DNA from: Bryobacterales bacterium
Lineage (GTDB): Bacteria; Acidobacteriota; Terriglobia; Bryobacterales; Bryobacteraceae
Reading direction: 5' to 3'
Assembly (NCBI GenBank): GCA_020846745.1
Contig: JADLDI010000013.1
Coordinates: forward strand, 1-64,000
Length of the DNA stretch: 64,000 nucleotides
Made by a program: the position numbers and the translations under genes. Shown here in pieces: positions 8,599 to 17,970 of this stretch (positions are counted from its first letter, which is position 1; every line of letters starts with the position of its first letter). The notes beneath the pieces are model-generated. The model was not told the origin of the DNA. It searched no databases and saw nothing but the letters and a program-made list of their open reading frames with translations.

Positions 8599-9789
8599 AT
8601 GTCGAGCTTGCTGATAACCCCGCTACATTCACCTTTCCCGCGGAAGCCGCCGGTGTCGGTGGGGCAGTACAACTGGATTACGGGCGAAGTGGAGGTAATT
8701 CCAGAGCAGATGGGGCTGGATTTGCCTCAGGTGGACGACGTAGTGCTGCCGGAGGATGGGACGGTCAGCCTGTTGGCCACGGAAAACGGGTCGCAACTGT
8801 TCGTGGCGGGGTTTGGGCTGTTTATTGGGAAGAAGAGCGAGCGGGTGGTGGTGCGGCAAGGGAAGTCGGTATGCGCGCAGGTGCCATTTCTGCGATTACA
8901 GGAGATCATCATTGCCTCAAAAGGGGTGAGTCTTTCGTCAGACCTTATCGAAGATTTATGCGAACGCGGAATCCGGATCGGGTTTCTGAGTTCGAGCGGC
9001 AGGCCGACGGCGCTGGTTACATCGCCGATGCTGACGGCGACAGTAGAGACGCGGCGGGCGCAACTGGCGGCGGGGGAGAACGAGAGAGGCGCGGAGTTGT
9101 GCCGTTGGATTGTGGCGGGCAAGCTGCACAATCAGGAGAAGCTACTCCGCTACTTCGCGAAGAGCCGGGACGGGAACCGAAAGGGGGCGCTGGAGGACTG
9201 CGCGACGGCGTTGCGGCGGTTACGGCGGTCGGCTCTTGGGGTGGAGGGCACGACACCGGACATGGTACGGCCGGCGCTGATGGGGTTGGAGGGGACCGGC
9301 GGACGGCTGTACTGGAAGCAGATTGGCAACATGCTGCCGGAGGGGCTAGGATTTGGGGGGCGCACGCACCAGGGGGCGAGCGATGTTGTGAATGCGGCGC
9401 TGAATTACGGTTATGGGATGTTGACGGCGCATGTGTGGGGTGCTGTGATGAACGCCGGGCTGGAGCCATTTGGAGGTTTTCTGCACGTGGACCGCAGCGG
9501 AAAGCCGTCGCTGGTGTTGGACCTGATGGAGGAGTTCCGGCAACCGGTAGTGGACCGCCCGATCTTGTCGTGGCTGAACAAGGGAGGGCAGTTGAGCCTG
9601 CAGAAAGGAATGCTGGACGGCGCATCGAAAGAGCAGGTAGCGTCGCGCGTGCTGATGCGCCTGACAGCCGAGGAGCAGCACCGCGGAAAGCGGCATCAAG
9701 TGCGATCGATCATACAAATGCAGGCGCGGTTGGCGACGAGCGCGGTACGGGGTTTGCGGGCGTACCGGTCGTTTTCGTTCAAGTGGTGA
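8599..9789 (+). CDS. cas1: CRISPR adaptation integrase Cas1
   Basis: A 396-residue Cas1, longer than usual because of about 55 extra N-terminal residues before the beta-domain. The metal site is intact: Glu231 (MGLEGTGGRLYW), His296 (GGFLHVDRSG) and Asp308 (LVLDLMEEFR). Cas1 with Cas2 forms the complex that inserts new spacers next to the leader. It is the first gene of a rightward operon with cas2 (3-base gap) and cas4 and points at the array. The gene is not fused to cas4, unlike in several type I-G loci. Confidence 0.95.
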   Translation: MSSLLITPLHSPFPRKPPVSVGQYNWITGEVEVIPEQMGLDLPQVDDVVLPEDGTVSLLATENGSQLFVAGFGLFIGKKSERVVVRQGKSVCAQVPFLRLQEIIIASKGVSLSSDLIEDLCERGIRIGFLSSSGRPTALVTSPMLTATVETRRAQLAAGENERGAELCRWIVAGKLHNQEKLLRYFAKSRDGNRKGALEDCATALRRLRRSALGVEGTTPDMVRPALMGLEGTGGRLYWKQIGNMLPEGLGFGGRTHQGASDVVNAALNYGYGMLTAHVWGAVMNAGLEPFGGFLHVDRSGKPSLVLDLMEEFRQPVVDRPILSWLNKGGQLSLQKGMLDGASKEQVASRVLMRLTAEEQHRGKRHQVRSIIQMQARLATSAVRGLRAYRSFSFKW

Positions 9790-9792
9790 ACA

Positions 9793-10191
9793 GTGGCGCG
9801 GAAGAACCAGTACACAGGTGTTCTGAAACCCTTGGCGCTCGGGAGAGGCGCGCCAGAGGTGTCGTTGGTATTGATCTACGACATAGAAGAAGACCGGCTG
9901 CGGACACGCATCGCCAACGTTTGCCTGGACTATGGTTTGGAGCGGATTCAGTTCAGCGCGTTTTTCGGGAAGCTGAATCGGAACCGGCGCCAAGAACTGG
10001 CGCTGAAGCTTCAGAATGAGCTGGGCGCGGAGTCGGGCCGGGTGCGGATCATCCCCGTCTGCGAGCAGGATTTGAAAGATATGTGGGTGCTGGATCAGTA
10101 TCGGCGGGACGCAGATGAACTGAAAGAGAAAGCAGGAGACGGGCCGGCTGCGAGGCCGCGGCTGAAAGTGTTGGGGGCGGCAGACGATTAA
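9793..10191 (+). CDS. cas2: CRISPR adaptation protein Cas2
   Basis: A 132-residue Cas2; the core ferredoxin-like fold starts at VSLVLIYDIEEDRLRTRI, with the conserved Asp at residue 30. It carries an N-terminal extension of about 22 residues and a C-terminal tail of about 30 charged residues (KDMWVLDQYRRDADELKEKAG...), so it is longer than the typical 85-100-residue Cas2. The start used is GTG 9793, since cas1 stops at 9789. A start nearer the core would give a canonical length, but no good internal start codon precedes VSLVLIY. Confidence 0.9.
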   Translation: MARKNQYTGVLKPLALGRGAPEVSLVLIYDIEEDRLRTRIANVCLDYGLERIQFSAFFGKLNRNRRQELALKLQNELGAESGRVRIIPVCEQDLKDMWVLDQYRRDADELKEKAGDGPAARPRLKVLGAADD

Positions 10192-10763
10192 TGATACTGC
10201 GCGTCACGGATCTGAAGCAGTGGGGCTATTGCCCGCGCGTGTTCTTCTATCAGCGGCGTATGCCAGGGGCGGGCAAGCAGACCTACAAGATGGGAGAAGG
10301 CAAGACCGCTCAGGACATGATCGAGCAGCTTGAGATGAGACGAACGCTGAAGGAGTATGGGCTGGAGGGCGCGGTACGCAGATTCGGCGTCTGGTTTGAG
10401 AATGAGGCACTGGGTCTGGGCGGCAAACTGGATTTGCTCTTGGAGATGCCCGCCGAGGCTGCGGTGGTGGAGTTCAAGTTGACGTCCGGCGAAGTCATGC
10501 ACAATCACCGGCTGCAACTCGGAGGCTACTCGCTATTGGTGGAGGCAGAAACCGGGAAAACGGTGAAGCGGGGCTTCGTGTATCGAATACCGGATGGGCG
10601 TGTGTTCGCGGTTGCGATTGAGGACGAGTTGCGCACTGAGGTCCGGCGGACGTTGGAAGGGATGAGGGAAGTGACCAGGGACGGAGTGCTTCCGGAGCCA
10701 ACACCCGTCAGAAACCGCTGCGAAGAATGCGAGTACGCCAACTTTTGCGGGGACGTGTGGTAG
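10191..10763 (+). CDS. cas4: CRISPR adaptation nuclease Cas4
   Basis: A 190-residue Cas4 of the RecB-like nuclease fold. The iron-sulfur cysteines are complete: Cys14 (WGYCPR) and Cys177, Cys180, Cys186 (CEECEYANFC). The nuclease residues Asp81 (KLDLLL), Glu94-x-Lys96 (VEFKL) and the QLGGYSLL motif near 109-115 are present. Cas4 trims prespacers and helps select PAM-bearing fragments during adaptation. Its ATG overlaps the cas2 stop (TAATG), indicating translational coupling. It is the last cas gene before the leader. Confidence 0.95.
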   Translation: MILRVTDLKQWGYCPRVFFYQRRMPGAGKQTYKMGEGKTAQDMIEQLEMRRTLKEYGLEGAVRRFGVWFENEALGLGGKLDLLLEMPAEAAVVEFKLTSGEVMHNHRLQLGGYSLLVEAETGKTVKRGFVYRIPDGRVFAVAIEDELRTEVRRTLEGMREVTRDGVLPEPTPVRNRCEECEYANFCGDVW

Positions 10764-10870
10764 GGCGGATGTTCGCAGATTGGCCGGATTCTGGCGCGAA
10801 AATGGGATGTGCGAAAAGGAAGGGAGCAATCGACGGCACAACTCGCGTAAAATGAGGAAGTTAGGGAGCA
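10764..10870 (+). promoter_or_regulatory. CRISPR leader
   Basis: The 107 bases between the cas4 stop and repeat 1 form the likely leader. The repeats here are the most uniform and carry the ATTGAAAC handle reading away from this end, while repeats at the far end are degenerate; both polarise the array. The stretch CGTAAAATGAGGAAG near 10846-10860 is the most AT-rich part. I cannot place the promoter precisely. Confidence 0.65.
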
Positions 10871-13096
10871 GTAGTAATGATGGCCCCGATCAGAAGGGGA
10901 TTGAAACGTGGAGAGTCAGCAGGTTCGGTGTGTCGCCGATAGTAGTAATGATGGCCCCGATCAGAAGGGGATTGAAACAACATGTTCCCGGCGAGTTGCC
11001 CCGCGCCGAGGGCGGTAGTAATGATGGCCCCGATCAGAAGGGGATTGAAACTTCAATCACTTCGTTCCGGCACTGTTCGAGTACAGTAGTAATGATGGCC
11101 CCGATCAGAAGGGGATTGAAACAAATGATTGCGGAAAGCGTCGGCGCGCAGTCGATTGCAGTAGTAATGATGGCCCCGATCAGAAGGGGATTGAAACATT
11201 CTGGAAGCAATCTTCGGGCAGGCCGGTACAGATACGGTAGTAATGATGGCCCCGATCAGAAGGGGATTGAAACTGAAACTGGCGCTCCGCTCTTTGTGGA
11301 ACGGGCACAGTAGTAATGATGGCCCCGATCAGAAGGGGATTGAAACTACAGAACTTCTTCCTGCAACGTGACCATAAGGATGTAGTAATGATGGCCCCGA
11401 TCAGAAGGGGATTGAAACATGTACAGGCCACACGCCAGCAAGTTGATGCCGTGGTAGTAATGATGGCCCCGATCAGAAGGGGATTGAAACGCATTTCTAG
11501 TCCAGAACGATGCCGCTCCGCAGCCGGTAGTAATGATGGCCCCGATCAGAAGGGGATTGAAACACCGATGCGCTCCTTAGCTCGAAGCAAAGTGCGCGTG
11601 GTAGTAATGATGGCCCCGATCAGAAGGGGATTGAAACCAGTAGACTGGCACGAATGGATCAGTTATCACGGCGTAGTAATGATGGCCCCGATCAGAAGGG
11701 GATTGAAACAACCACACATGATTCGGCTGGCGCTGGAGATGGCCGAGTAGTAATGACGGCCCCGATCAGAAGGGGATTGAAACAATGACAAGCACGTCGC
11801 CCACCTCGACGCCTGCGGGTAGTAATGACGGCCCCGATCAGAAGGGGATTGAAACCGCCGTCGCCCGTCTGCGAGAGGAACTGCCGCCCGGTGTAGTAAT
11901 GACGGCCCCGATCAGAAGGGGATTGAAACTTGGTGCACCTATCTCGCGAACCTGGTGAGCGGAGTTGTAGTAATGACGGCCCCGATCAGAAGGGGATTGA
12001 AACGTGCCAAATCTACATGGCTGGCGATGGGTGGCGTGGTAGTAATGACGGCCCCGATCAGAAGGGGATTGAAACACGAAGAAAGGTATGGCTCCGGCCT
12101 GCTGTCGTGTGTAGTAATGACGGCCCCGATCAGAAGGGGATTGAAACGCTAAACCAGAAACCCGGCGAGCAGATCCGCTGGCGGTAGTAATGACGGCCCC
12201 GATCAGAAGGGGATTGAAACCTAACTCAGTGCGCAATCCCTGCACCTTGGCGACCTGGTAGTAATGACGGCCCCGATCAGAAGGGGATTGAAACCGCAAT
12301 GCACGTGCGATACCTCGCACCGTGGTTGCCGTAGTAATGACGGCCCCGATCAGAAGGGGATTGAAACCGAGCACCAGCGGCAGTTGCGGCAGGCGACGGA
12401 AGCGTAGTAATGACGGCCCCGATCAGAAGGGGATTGAAACCTGGGCGAGCCGGAGCACGCCGAGGCGGTTGCGTTGTAGTAATGACGGCCCCGATCAGAA
12501 GGGGATTGAAACCGATAACGAGATGGTGCCCGATGACAAGCCGCGCGGCGTAGTAATGACGGCCCCGATCAGAAGGGGATTGAAACTTGATAGTGATCTC
12601 GCCGCGCTGGTTCTCGTGGAAGTAGTAATGACGGCCCCGATCAGAAGGGGATTGAAACCGCCGGTCGCCTTTGCGCCGAGCGCGATCCATCCGTAGTAAT
12701 GACGGCCCCGATCAGAAGGGGATTGAAACTTCAGAACTGGAAAGCGCCGAACGGAGAGGTTCGCGAGTAGTAATGACGGCCCCGATCAGAAGGGGATTGA
12801 AACAAAATCACTGGGGCGGAAGACGTATTGTCTCCGTCGCGTAGTAATGACGGCCCCGATCAGAAGGGGATTGAAACCCGCACAGTAGCCGTGCCAGCCG
12901 AGCGAGAACGCTCGTAGTAATGACGGCCCCGATCAGAAGGGGATTGAAACTGGGAAACGCCAGACCCCTTGCAGGACATCAAGCGGGGGTAGTAATGATG
13001 GCCCCGATCAGAAGGGGATTGAGATCTCGTTCGCAATCGAGCTAAAGCGACCGAGCTAGGTAGTAACGATGGCTTCAATCAGAAGGGGATTGAAAC
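10871..13096 (+). CRISPR. CRISPR array, 31 repeats of 37 nt
   Basis: The repeat consensus starts GTAGTAATGA, then T or C at position 11, then GGCCCCGATCAGAAGGGG, and ends ATTGAAAC. I count 31 full repeats, the first at 10871-10907 and the last at 13060-13096, with 30 intervening spacers of 34-39 nt. CCCC (14-17) pairs with GGGG (26-29) around an 8-nt loop, and exactly 8 nt (ATTGAAAC) follow the hairpin, fitting Cas6 cleavage at its base. Repeats 1-12 have T at position 11, repeats 13-29 have C, and 30-31 have T. Repeat 30 ends TTGAGAT and repeat 31 has several changes, as expected of the leader-distal end. Chance open frames across the array are not genes. Confidence 0.98.
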
Positions 13097-13133
13097 GCGT
13101 GGCGAGATATGTGGCGCGTATTCATCATCTGGC

Positions 13134-13153
13134 GAAGTAATGACCGCCCCGAT
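13134..13153 (+). repeat. Truncated 32nd CRISPR repeat
   Basis: After a 37-nt interval following repeat 31, GAAGTAATGACCGCCCCGAT matches the first 20 positions of the repeat with two mismatches and then stops. It carries C at position 11. It is a decayed terminal repeat and shows that the array was once longer at its distal end. Confidence 0.75.
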
Positions 13154-13197
13154 AACTGGGAATGTGCGGTGACGTTGGTTATCGATCAGTTAGAAAA

Positions 13198-13437
13198 AGC
13201 CGAACGGGCGCTTGGGTTAAGCCTTGCGCCCGTTTGGGTTACTAACTGACTTATTTTGAGTTACGCTGTGCGTGAACGTTCCGCGCCGTCGCCGGGCGAT
13301 GGCGGTCTGGGCGGCGGCCGAGCGGGCGATCGGTACACGGTAGGGGGAGCACGAGTGGACCGGCCGAGGTCGACGGCGAGCTTGATGGGCTTCCGACACC
13401 TTCCTGGTCGAGCACGCCGAAGGGACCGGCCTTGAAA
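13198..13437 (-). pseudogene. Decayed copy of the ppdK 3' end and its terminator
   Basis: This block matches 21710-22037, the 3' end of the intact ppdK and its downstream hairpin, in the same orientation. Shared parts are the AACGGGCGC...GCGCCCGTT hairpin (here 13203-13234), TTACGCTGTGCG at the stop codon (13261), the SCSPYRVPIAR coding segment, and GTGGACCGGCCGAGGTCGAC through GGCCTTGAA. Relative to the intact gene it lacks 91 bases (equivalent to 21864-21954) and has an extra G in a CCGGGCG run, so it is frameshifted. It directly follows the CRISPR array and is not a working gene. Confidence 0.85.
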
Positions 13438-13489
13438 GTTCTCGCCCTGCGCGCACACCATTGATACGGTTCAAGGCGTCGCAGTGCGG

Positions 13490-14569
13490 TCAACTCCGGT
13501 CGATGCGGGCGCGGATCATTTGGGCTAGTTCGTGGCGGGATCGGGCTTCCACCTCTCGACCAACCTTTTCAAGGACGATGGCGTAAGTCTCCTGAATCCT
13601 GGCATTGAGGGGAGCGCGGTGGGCTGCCCGCTCTATTAAGGGAAGCGCTTCGGCGGCCCGATTGTCTTCGATTAACTGCCAGGTTACACGGCAAGCATCT
13701 GCGAGCCTGGCTATTTCGGCTTCGTTGGCTTCGAGATCCACGTGTACCTCTCGTACGGCGAGGATGCTGCACCGGCTGTGGCGAAGGGCGCGCGCGGTGA
13801 CGGGATCGAGGGATTTGGGAACGAGGGGATTGAAGCCGCGGCTGCCGATGACGAGCATGCCTGCGTCGTCCGCGGCGTCGATGATTCGTTCGGCCGGACT
13901 TCCGGTCATCACGTCGATGGCGACGTCGAGCCCGTTTCCCGCGTGCTGGGAAAGCATGTGCTCCAAGTCCCGGCGTGCCTCCTCGACCAATGGCCCCCTC
14001 TCGCCGACCGATGAGCTGTCCGGTAGGACAGTCATGACGCGGAGAGGCACTTCGAACAGGCGAGCCATACGGGCGGCGGAGGCGAGCCCGAGCTCGGATG
14101 GCGAGCTGAGGTGGATGGGGCAGAGCACGGGCCGCCGCCTGACGGCCTGCGGCTCCCCGCGCACGACCCAGACGGGGACCACGGCGCGGTGGACGATGGC
14201 CTCAACCGCTGAGCCGACGAGCCATCGCCGGATAGTCGCCGGGCGGCCGCCGCCGGTGATGATGAGCTGCGCGCCGATGCGTAGGGCCGTGTTGATGGCG
14301 AGTTCGGCGGGAGTGCCAACCTCCACCTCCTCGCGGACATTCAGCCCCGCATTCCAGAGCGATTGCAGCCGCAGACCGAGCGTCTGCTTTGCTTTGGCGA
14401 TGCGGCCGGCGATACCCGGTTCGCTTTCGAGGCGGCGCTTGCCGAGCGCATGCACTACGACAAAAGGGCACTCGAGGCGCCGGCCGAAGTCCAGCGCTGT
14501 AGCCAACAGCTCATCGGTTTGATGGTCGAGGGGCAATGCTACGACGACCGGCTTTTGTTGGTTGGTCAT
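13490..14569 (-). CDS. Tandem universal stress protein with helical C-terminal extension
   Basis: A 359-residue protein with two Usp domains, about residues 7-140 and 145-275. The second has the better nucleotide-binding G-2x-G-9x-G-like end (VIGSRGFNPLVPKSL). The first ends ITGGGRPATIRRWLVGSAVEAIVHRA. Residues 285-359 form a helical TPR-like tail with paired Ala-rich helices. The start overlaps the RND pump stop by 4 bases (ATGA), so the protein is made from the efflux operon. Usp proteins usually respond to stress or energy state; coupling to an efflux pump is unusual and suggests a stress-linked role, which is inference. Confidence 0.85.
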   Translation of the reverse strand: MTNQQKPVVVALPLDHQTDELLATALDFGRRLECPFVVVHALGKRRLESEPGIAGRIAKAKQTLGLRLQSLWNAGLNVREEVEVGTPAELAINTALRIGAQLIITGGGRPATIRRWLVGSAVEAIVHRAVVPVWVVRGEPQAVRRRPVLCPIHLSSPSELGLASAARMARLFEVPLRVMTVLPDSSSVGERGPLVEEARRDLEHMLSQHAGNGLDVAIDVMTGSPAERIIDAADDAGMLVIGSRGFNPLVPKSLDPVTARALRHSRCSILAVREVHVDLEANEAEIARLADACRVTWQLIEDNRAAEALPLIERAAHRAPLNARIQETYAIVLEKVGREVEARSRHELAQMIRARIDRS

Positions 14570-17500
14570 GATTCAACTCCGTGTGACAGTTGGTCTTCAC
14601 CTTCACTGAATGGAACATGGGTTTCGCCGCGCAGGAGTTCACGTCCATCCGAAATGCGAGCGAACAGGTAGTAGAGTCCAGGGATGACGAGCACACCGAG
14701 CACGGTGCCCAGGAGCATGCCGCCGACGCCCGTGACCCCGATGGTCCGATTGGCAATCGCGCCAGCGCCATGGGCAACCACTAGCGGAAGGAGACCGGCA
14801 ATGAAAGCGAAGGAGGTCATCTGGATGGCGCGGAAGCGTAGTTTTCCGCCCTCGATGGCGGCGTCTTTGAGCGAGGCACCCTCGTTGCGGCGCTGCACGG
14901 CAAACTCGACGATGAGGATCGCGTTCTTGCCCAAGAGGCCGACCAACATGATCATGCCGAGCTGAGCCCAAACGTCGTTCGACAATCCCATGGCAGAGAG
15001 GAACCAGAAAGAGCCGAAGATGCCGACCGGCAGGGACAGGACCACAGCCAGAGGGATCAGGAAGCTCTCATACTGGGCAACCAGCACGAGGTAGACGAAC
15101 ACCACGACGATCATGAAGATGTAGAGCGCCGCGTTACCCTTCTGCGACTCGTCCCACGACAGTCCTTCCCAGCCGAGGCCATAGCCGCGCGGCAAGCTGG
15201 CGGCGGCAACCTCCTGCACGGCCTGAATGGCCTGACCGGTGGAGTAGCCCGCAGCGGGAACGAGCTGAATGGCGGCCGAGGGATACAGGTTGTAGCGGGT
15301 GATCTCGTTCAGCCCCTGCGATTTTTTGAGCGTCATGAAGGACGAGTAGGGGACCATTTCGCCCTTTTCGTTTCGGACAAAGAGGTCGTCTAAATCCTTG
15401 GGCATCCGGCGGAACTGCGGCCAGGCCTGCACGTACACCTTGTAGAACTGGTTGAAGCGAACAAAGCCCTGCTCGTAGGTGCTGCCGATGAGGATGTTGA
15501 GGTTGTTCAACGCATCCTGAATCGACACGCCCTTCTGCATGGCCACATCGTTGTTGATGACCACTTCGTATTGCGGATAGTCGGCCGCATAGAAGGTGAA
15601 CACACTGCCGACTTCTTTACGCTTCTCGAGCGCGGCGATGAACCGCTCGTTGATCTCTCCGAGGAGCTTATAGTCGGCGGTACTCGATTGTGTTTGATCG
15701 AGCACGCGCATGGCGATACCGCCGGCCGCGCCGAAGCCGGGAATCGCAGGCGGCTCGAAGAACTCGAGTTTGACGTTCGTCATTTTGCTGGTTTTTTCTT
15801 TGAGGTGTTCGATGATCTCGGACGATGTTTGTGGGCGTGTGGACCAATCGTCGAGGTTGATGATCGCCGTGCCTGCGTTGGAGCCACGGCCCTCGGTCAG
15901 CACTTCGTATCCCGCAATGGATGTGACGCTGCGAACGCCCTTGATTTCCTTGGCGAGCCGTTCCAGCTCTTGCGACTTGGCGTTGGTATATTCCAGAGTC
16001 GACCCGGGTGGGGTCTGCAGGACGGCGTAGATCATGCCCTGGTCCTCACCGGGGATGAAGCCAGTCGGGAGCGCTTTGCTGGTGGTGACGATGCCGTAAG
16101 CAAATCCCCCGAGGACCACCATGGTTACCACCCGGAGCGTGACAATTGGCCGTAGCAGGCGCCACGCGTACAGACTAGTGATTTTGTCGATGAGGAGACT
16201 GAAAGGCCTTTGTATCAAGGGCACGAGGAGCAGCAGGAGCCCGAAACGTCCCCAAAGCTCATAGGCGAGATAGGTGATACCGGCAAGCAGCGGGAGCCCC
16301 ACGAACGCGTAGCCGAGCAGTGTCTTGACGCTGATCCCGCGAAGTCTTTCGCGAAGGGTCTTGCTCTCCTCGACGCCCGCGGGATCGTGGGAATGAGGCT
16401 GCAGGACCATGGCGCACAGGACTGGGGTGAGCGTCAACGCAACGACGCCGGAGAGGACGATGGTCGAAGCCATGGTGACGCCAAACTGGCGGTAGAACAC
16501 GCCGACCGGCCCGGGGATAAAGGTCACCGGGACAAACACGGCGCTCATGACCAGTGTGATGGCGATGATCGCGCCGCTGATCTCCTTGAGGACTTCAATG
16601 GTGGCCCGATAGGGTGATAAGTGCGTGCCGGCCATTTTGGCGTGCACGGCCTCGACCACGACGATGGCATTGTCGACGACGATACCGATGGCCAAGACCA
16701 TCGAGAACAGCGTGATCAGGTTGATGGAGAAGCCCATCAGTTGCAGCACGAAGAAGCTGCCGACCAGCGATACCGGCACGGCGAGCGCCGGGATGATGGT
16801 GGAGCGCACGTCACCGAGGAACAGGAAGACGACCAGGGAGACCAGGATGAACGCTTCGAGCAGTGTGTGGAGCACCTGCTCAGTGGAGGCCTCAACGAAC
16901 CGGGACACGTCGTACGCAATCTCGTAGTTCATCCCGGGAGGAAACGACCCCTTCAACTCCTCGAGCGTCTTTTTCACTTCCGCGATGACCTGGGCGGCGT
17001 TGGAGCCTGGCGCCTGTTTCAAGACGATGGATGCGGCGGGATGACCGTTGACGTCGGAATAGATGTCGAAGAACTCGGAGCCAAGCTCGATACTGGCGTG
17101 ATTGGTACGGGCTACTTCCACGGCGGCCTTGGTGTCGCTGGAGGGTGGCACGCAGACGTCTTTGAGCCGGAGAATCTCGCCGTCTGGGGTCGCCTTCAGG
17201 ATGATATTGGCATACTGCTCGGGCTCATTGAAGCGGCCGATGTAGGTGAGCACGTACTCTTTCGATTGAGAGGTCATGCCCGTCGCCTGACCGAGCCGGC
17301 CCGGCGATCCGATGATGCTCTGCTGGGCCAAGGCCTTCATGACGTCTTCGACCGATATGTCGTAGGCGCGCATGCGCTCCGGGTTCAGCCAAATGCGCAT
17401 CGCAAAAGTACGATTGCCCAGGTTGACCGGGATACCCATACCCTTAATGCGCTTGAGCACGGGCATGATGTAGACGTTGGCGTAATTGAAGAGGTCTTTC

Positions 17501-17952
17501 TGATCGGTGTTGGGGTCTGTGCTGTACAGATTGAGGTACATCAACATGCTGGGCACGACCTGGCTGACGAGAATACCTTCGCGCACCACCAGTTCGGGTA
17601 GCCGGCTGGTCATGATGTTGACGCGGTTCTGTACGTTCACCACGTTGATGTTGGGATCTGTGCCCGGCTCGAAGAAGATGCGAATGGTCGCCTCACCGGC
17701 GCTGGTCGCGTCGGAGACGATGTAGCGCATGCCCTGGACGCCATTGATCGATTGCTCGAGAGGAATGAGAACGGAATCGGTGAGGACCTTGGCGCTGGCG
17801 CCGGGATACGCAATGGAAACGTAGACGGTGGGCGGCGCGATGTCGGGAAACTGCGCGATGGGAAGGCTCACGATTCCGAGGCCTCCGAGAAGCAGAATGA
17901 GGACGGAGAGGACGATGGCCAGGGCGGGGCGGTGGAGGATCTGTGTGAACAT
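14566..17952 (-). CDS. RND efflux pump inner-membrane subunit (HAE1 type)
   Basis: A 1128-residue AcrB-like proton/drug antiporter with two repeats of six membrane helices and two large periplasmic loops. TM1 lies at residues 9-30. The TM4 motif reads GIVVDNAIVVVEAVH, so the second Asp of the AcrB pair is Asn. The TM10 lysine is present (MLVGLLGKNAILIVEF). An extra stretch near residues 530-590 after TM6, with added hydrophobic helices, explains the above-average length. It would export hydrophobic compounds from the periplasm or membrane using proton flow with the adaptor and outer-membrane factor upstream. The stop overlaps the universal stress gene. Confidence 0.93.
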   Translation of the reverse strand: MFTQILHRPALAIVLSVLILLLGGLGIVSLPIAQFPDIAPPTVYVSIAYPGASAKVLTDSVLIPLEQSINGVQGMRYIVSDATSAGEATIRIFFEPGTDPNINVVNVQNRVNIMTSRLPELVVREGILVSQVVPSMLMYLNLYSTDPNTDQKDLFNYANVYIMPVLKRIKGMGIPVNLGNRTFAMRIWLNPERMRAYDISVEDVMKALAQQSIIGSPGRLGQATGMTSQSKEYVLTYIGRFNEPEQYANIILKATPDGEILRLKDVCVPPSSDTKAAVEVARTNHASIELGSEFFDIYSDVNGHPAASIVLKQAPGSNAAQVIAEVKKTLEELKGSFPPGMNYEIAYDVSRFVEASTEQVLHTLLEAFILVSLVVFLFLGDVRSTIIPALAVPVSLVGSFFVLQLMGFSINLITLFSMVLAIGIVVDNAIVVVEAVHAKMAGTHLSPYRATIEVLKEISGAIIAITLVMSAVFVPVTFIPGPVGVFYRQFGVTMASTIVLSGVVALTLTPVLCAMVLQPHSHDPAGVEESKTLRERLRGISVKTLLGYAFVGLPLLAGITYLAYELWGRFGLLLLLVPLIQRPFSLLIDKITSLYAWRLLRPIVTLRVVTMVVLGGFAYGIVTTSKALPTGFIPGEDQGMIYAVLQTPPGSTLEYTNAKSQELERLAKEIKGVRSVTSIAGYEVLTEGRGSNAGTAIINLDDWSTRPQTSSEIIEHLKEKTSKMTNVKLEFFEPPAIPGFGAAGGIAMRVLDQTQSSTADYKLLGEINERFIAALEKRKEVGSVFTFYAADYPQYEVVINNDVAMQKGVSIQDALNNLNILIGSTYEQGFVRFNQFYKVYVQAWPQFRRMPKDLDDLFVRNEKGEMVPYSSFMTLKKSQGLNEITRYNLYPSAAIQLVPAAGYSTGQAIQAVQEVAAASLPRGYGLGWEGLSWDESQKGNAALYIFMIVVVFVYLVLVAQYESFLIPLAVVLSLPVGIFGSFWFLSAMGLSNDVWAQLGMIMLVGLLGKNAILIVEFAVQRRNEGASLKDAAIEGGKLRFRAIQMTSFAFIAGLLPLVVAHGAGAIANRTIGVTGVGGMLLGTVLGVLVIPGLYYLFARISDGRELLRGETHVPFSEGEDQLSHGVES

Positions 17953-17970
17953 GCTGCTGCTTGATCGTCC

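Noticed and set aside
1819-10763. Assignment of the CRISPR locus to subtype I-G because of the HD-last Cas3
   Set aside because: The Cas7 is DevR-like, Cas5 is conventional, cas4 and cas1 are separate, and no Csb-type proteins are present.
10780-12696. Open frames of 60-178 residues across the CRISPR array
   Set aside because: They translate the repeat over and over (MMAPIRRGLK or SNDGPDQKGIET) and cross every spacer; an artefact of a 37-nt repeat without stops in some frames.
13217-13474. 85-residue minus-strand frame after the array
   Set aside because: It is the frameshifted ppdK tail copy, not a gene of its own.
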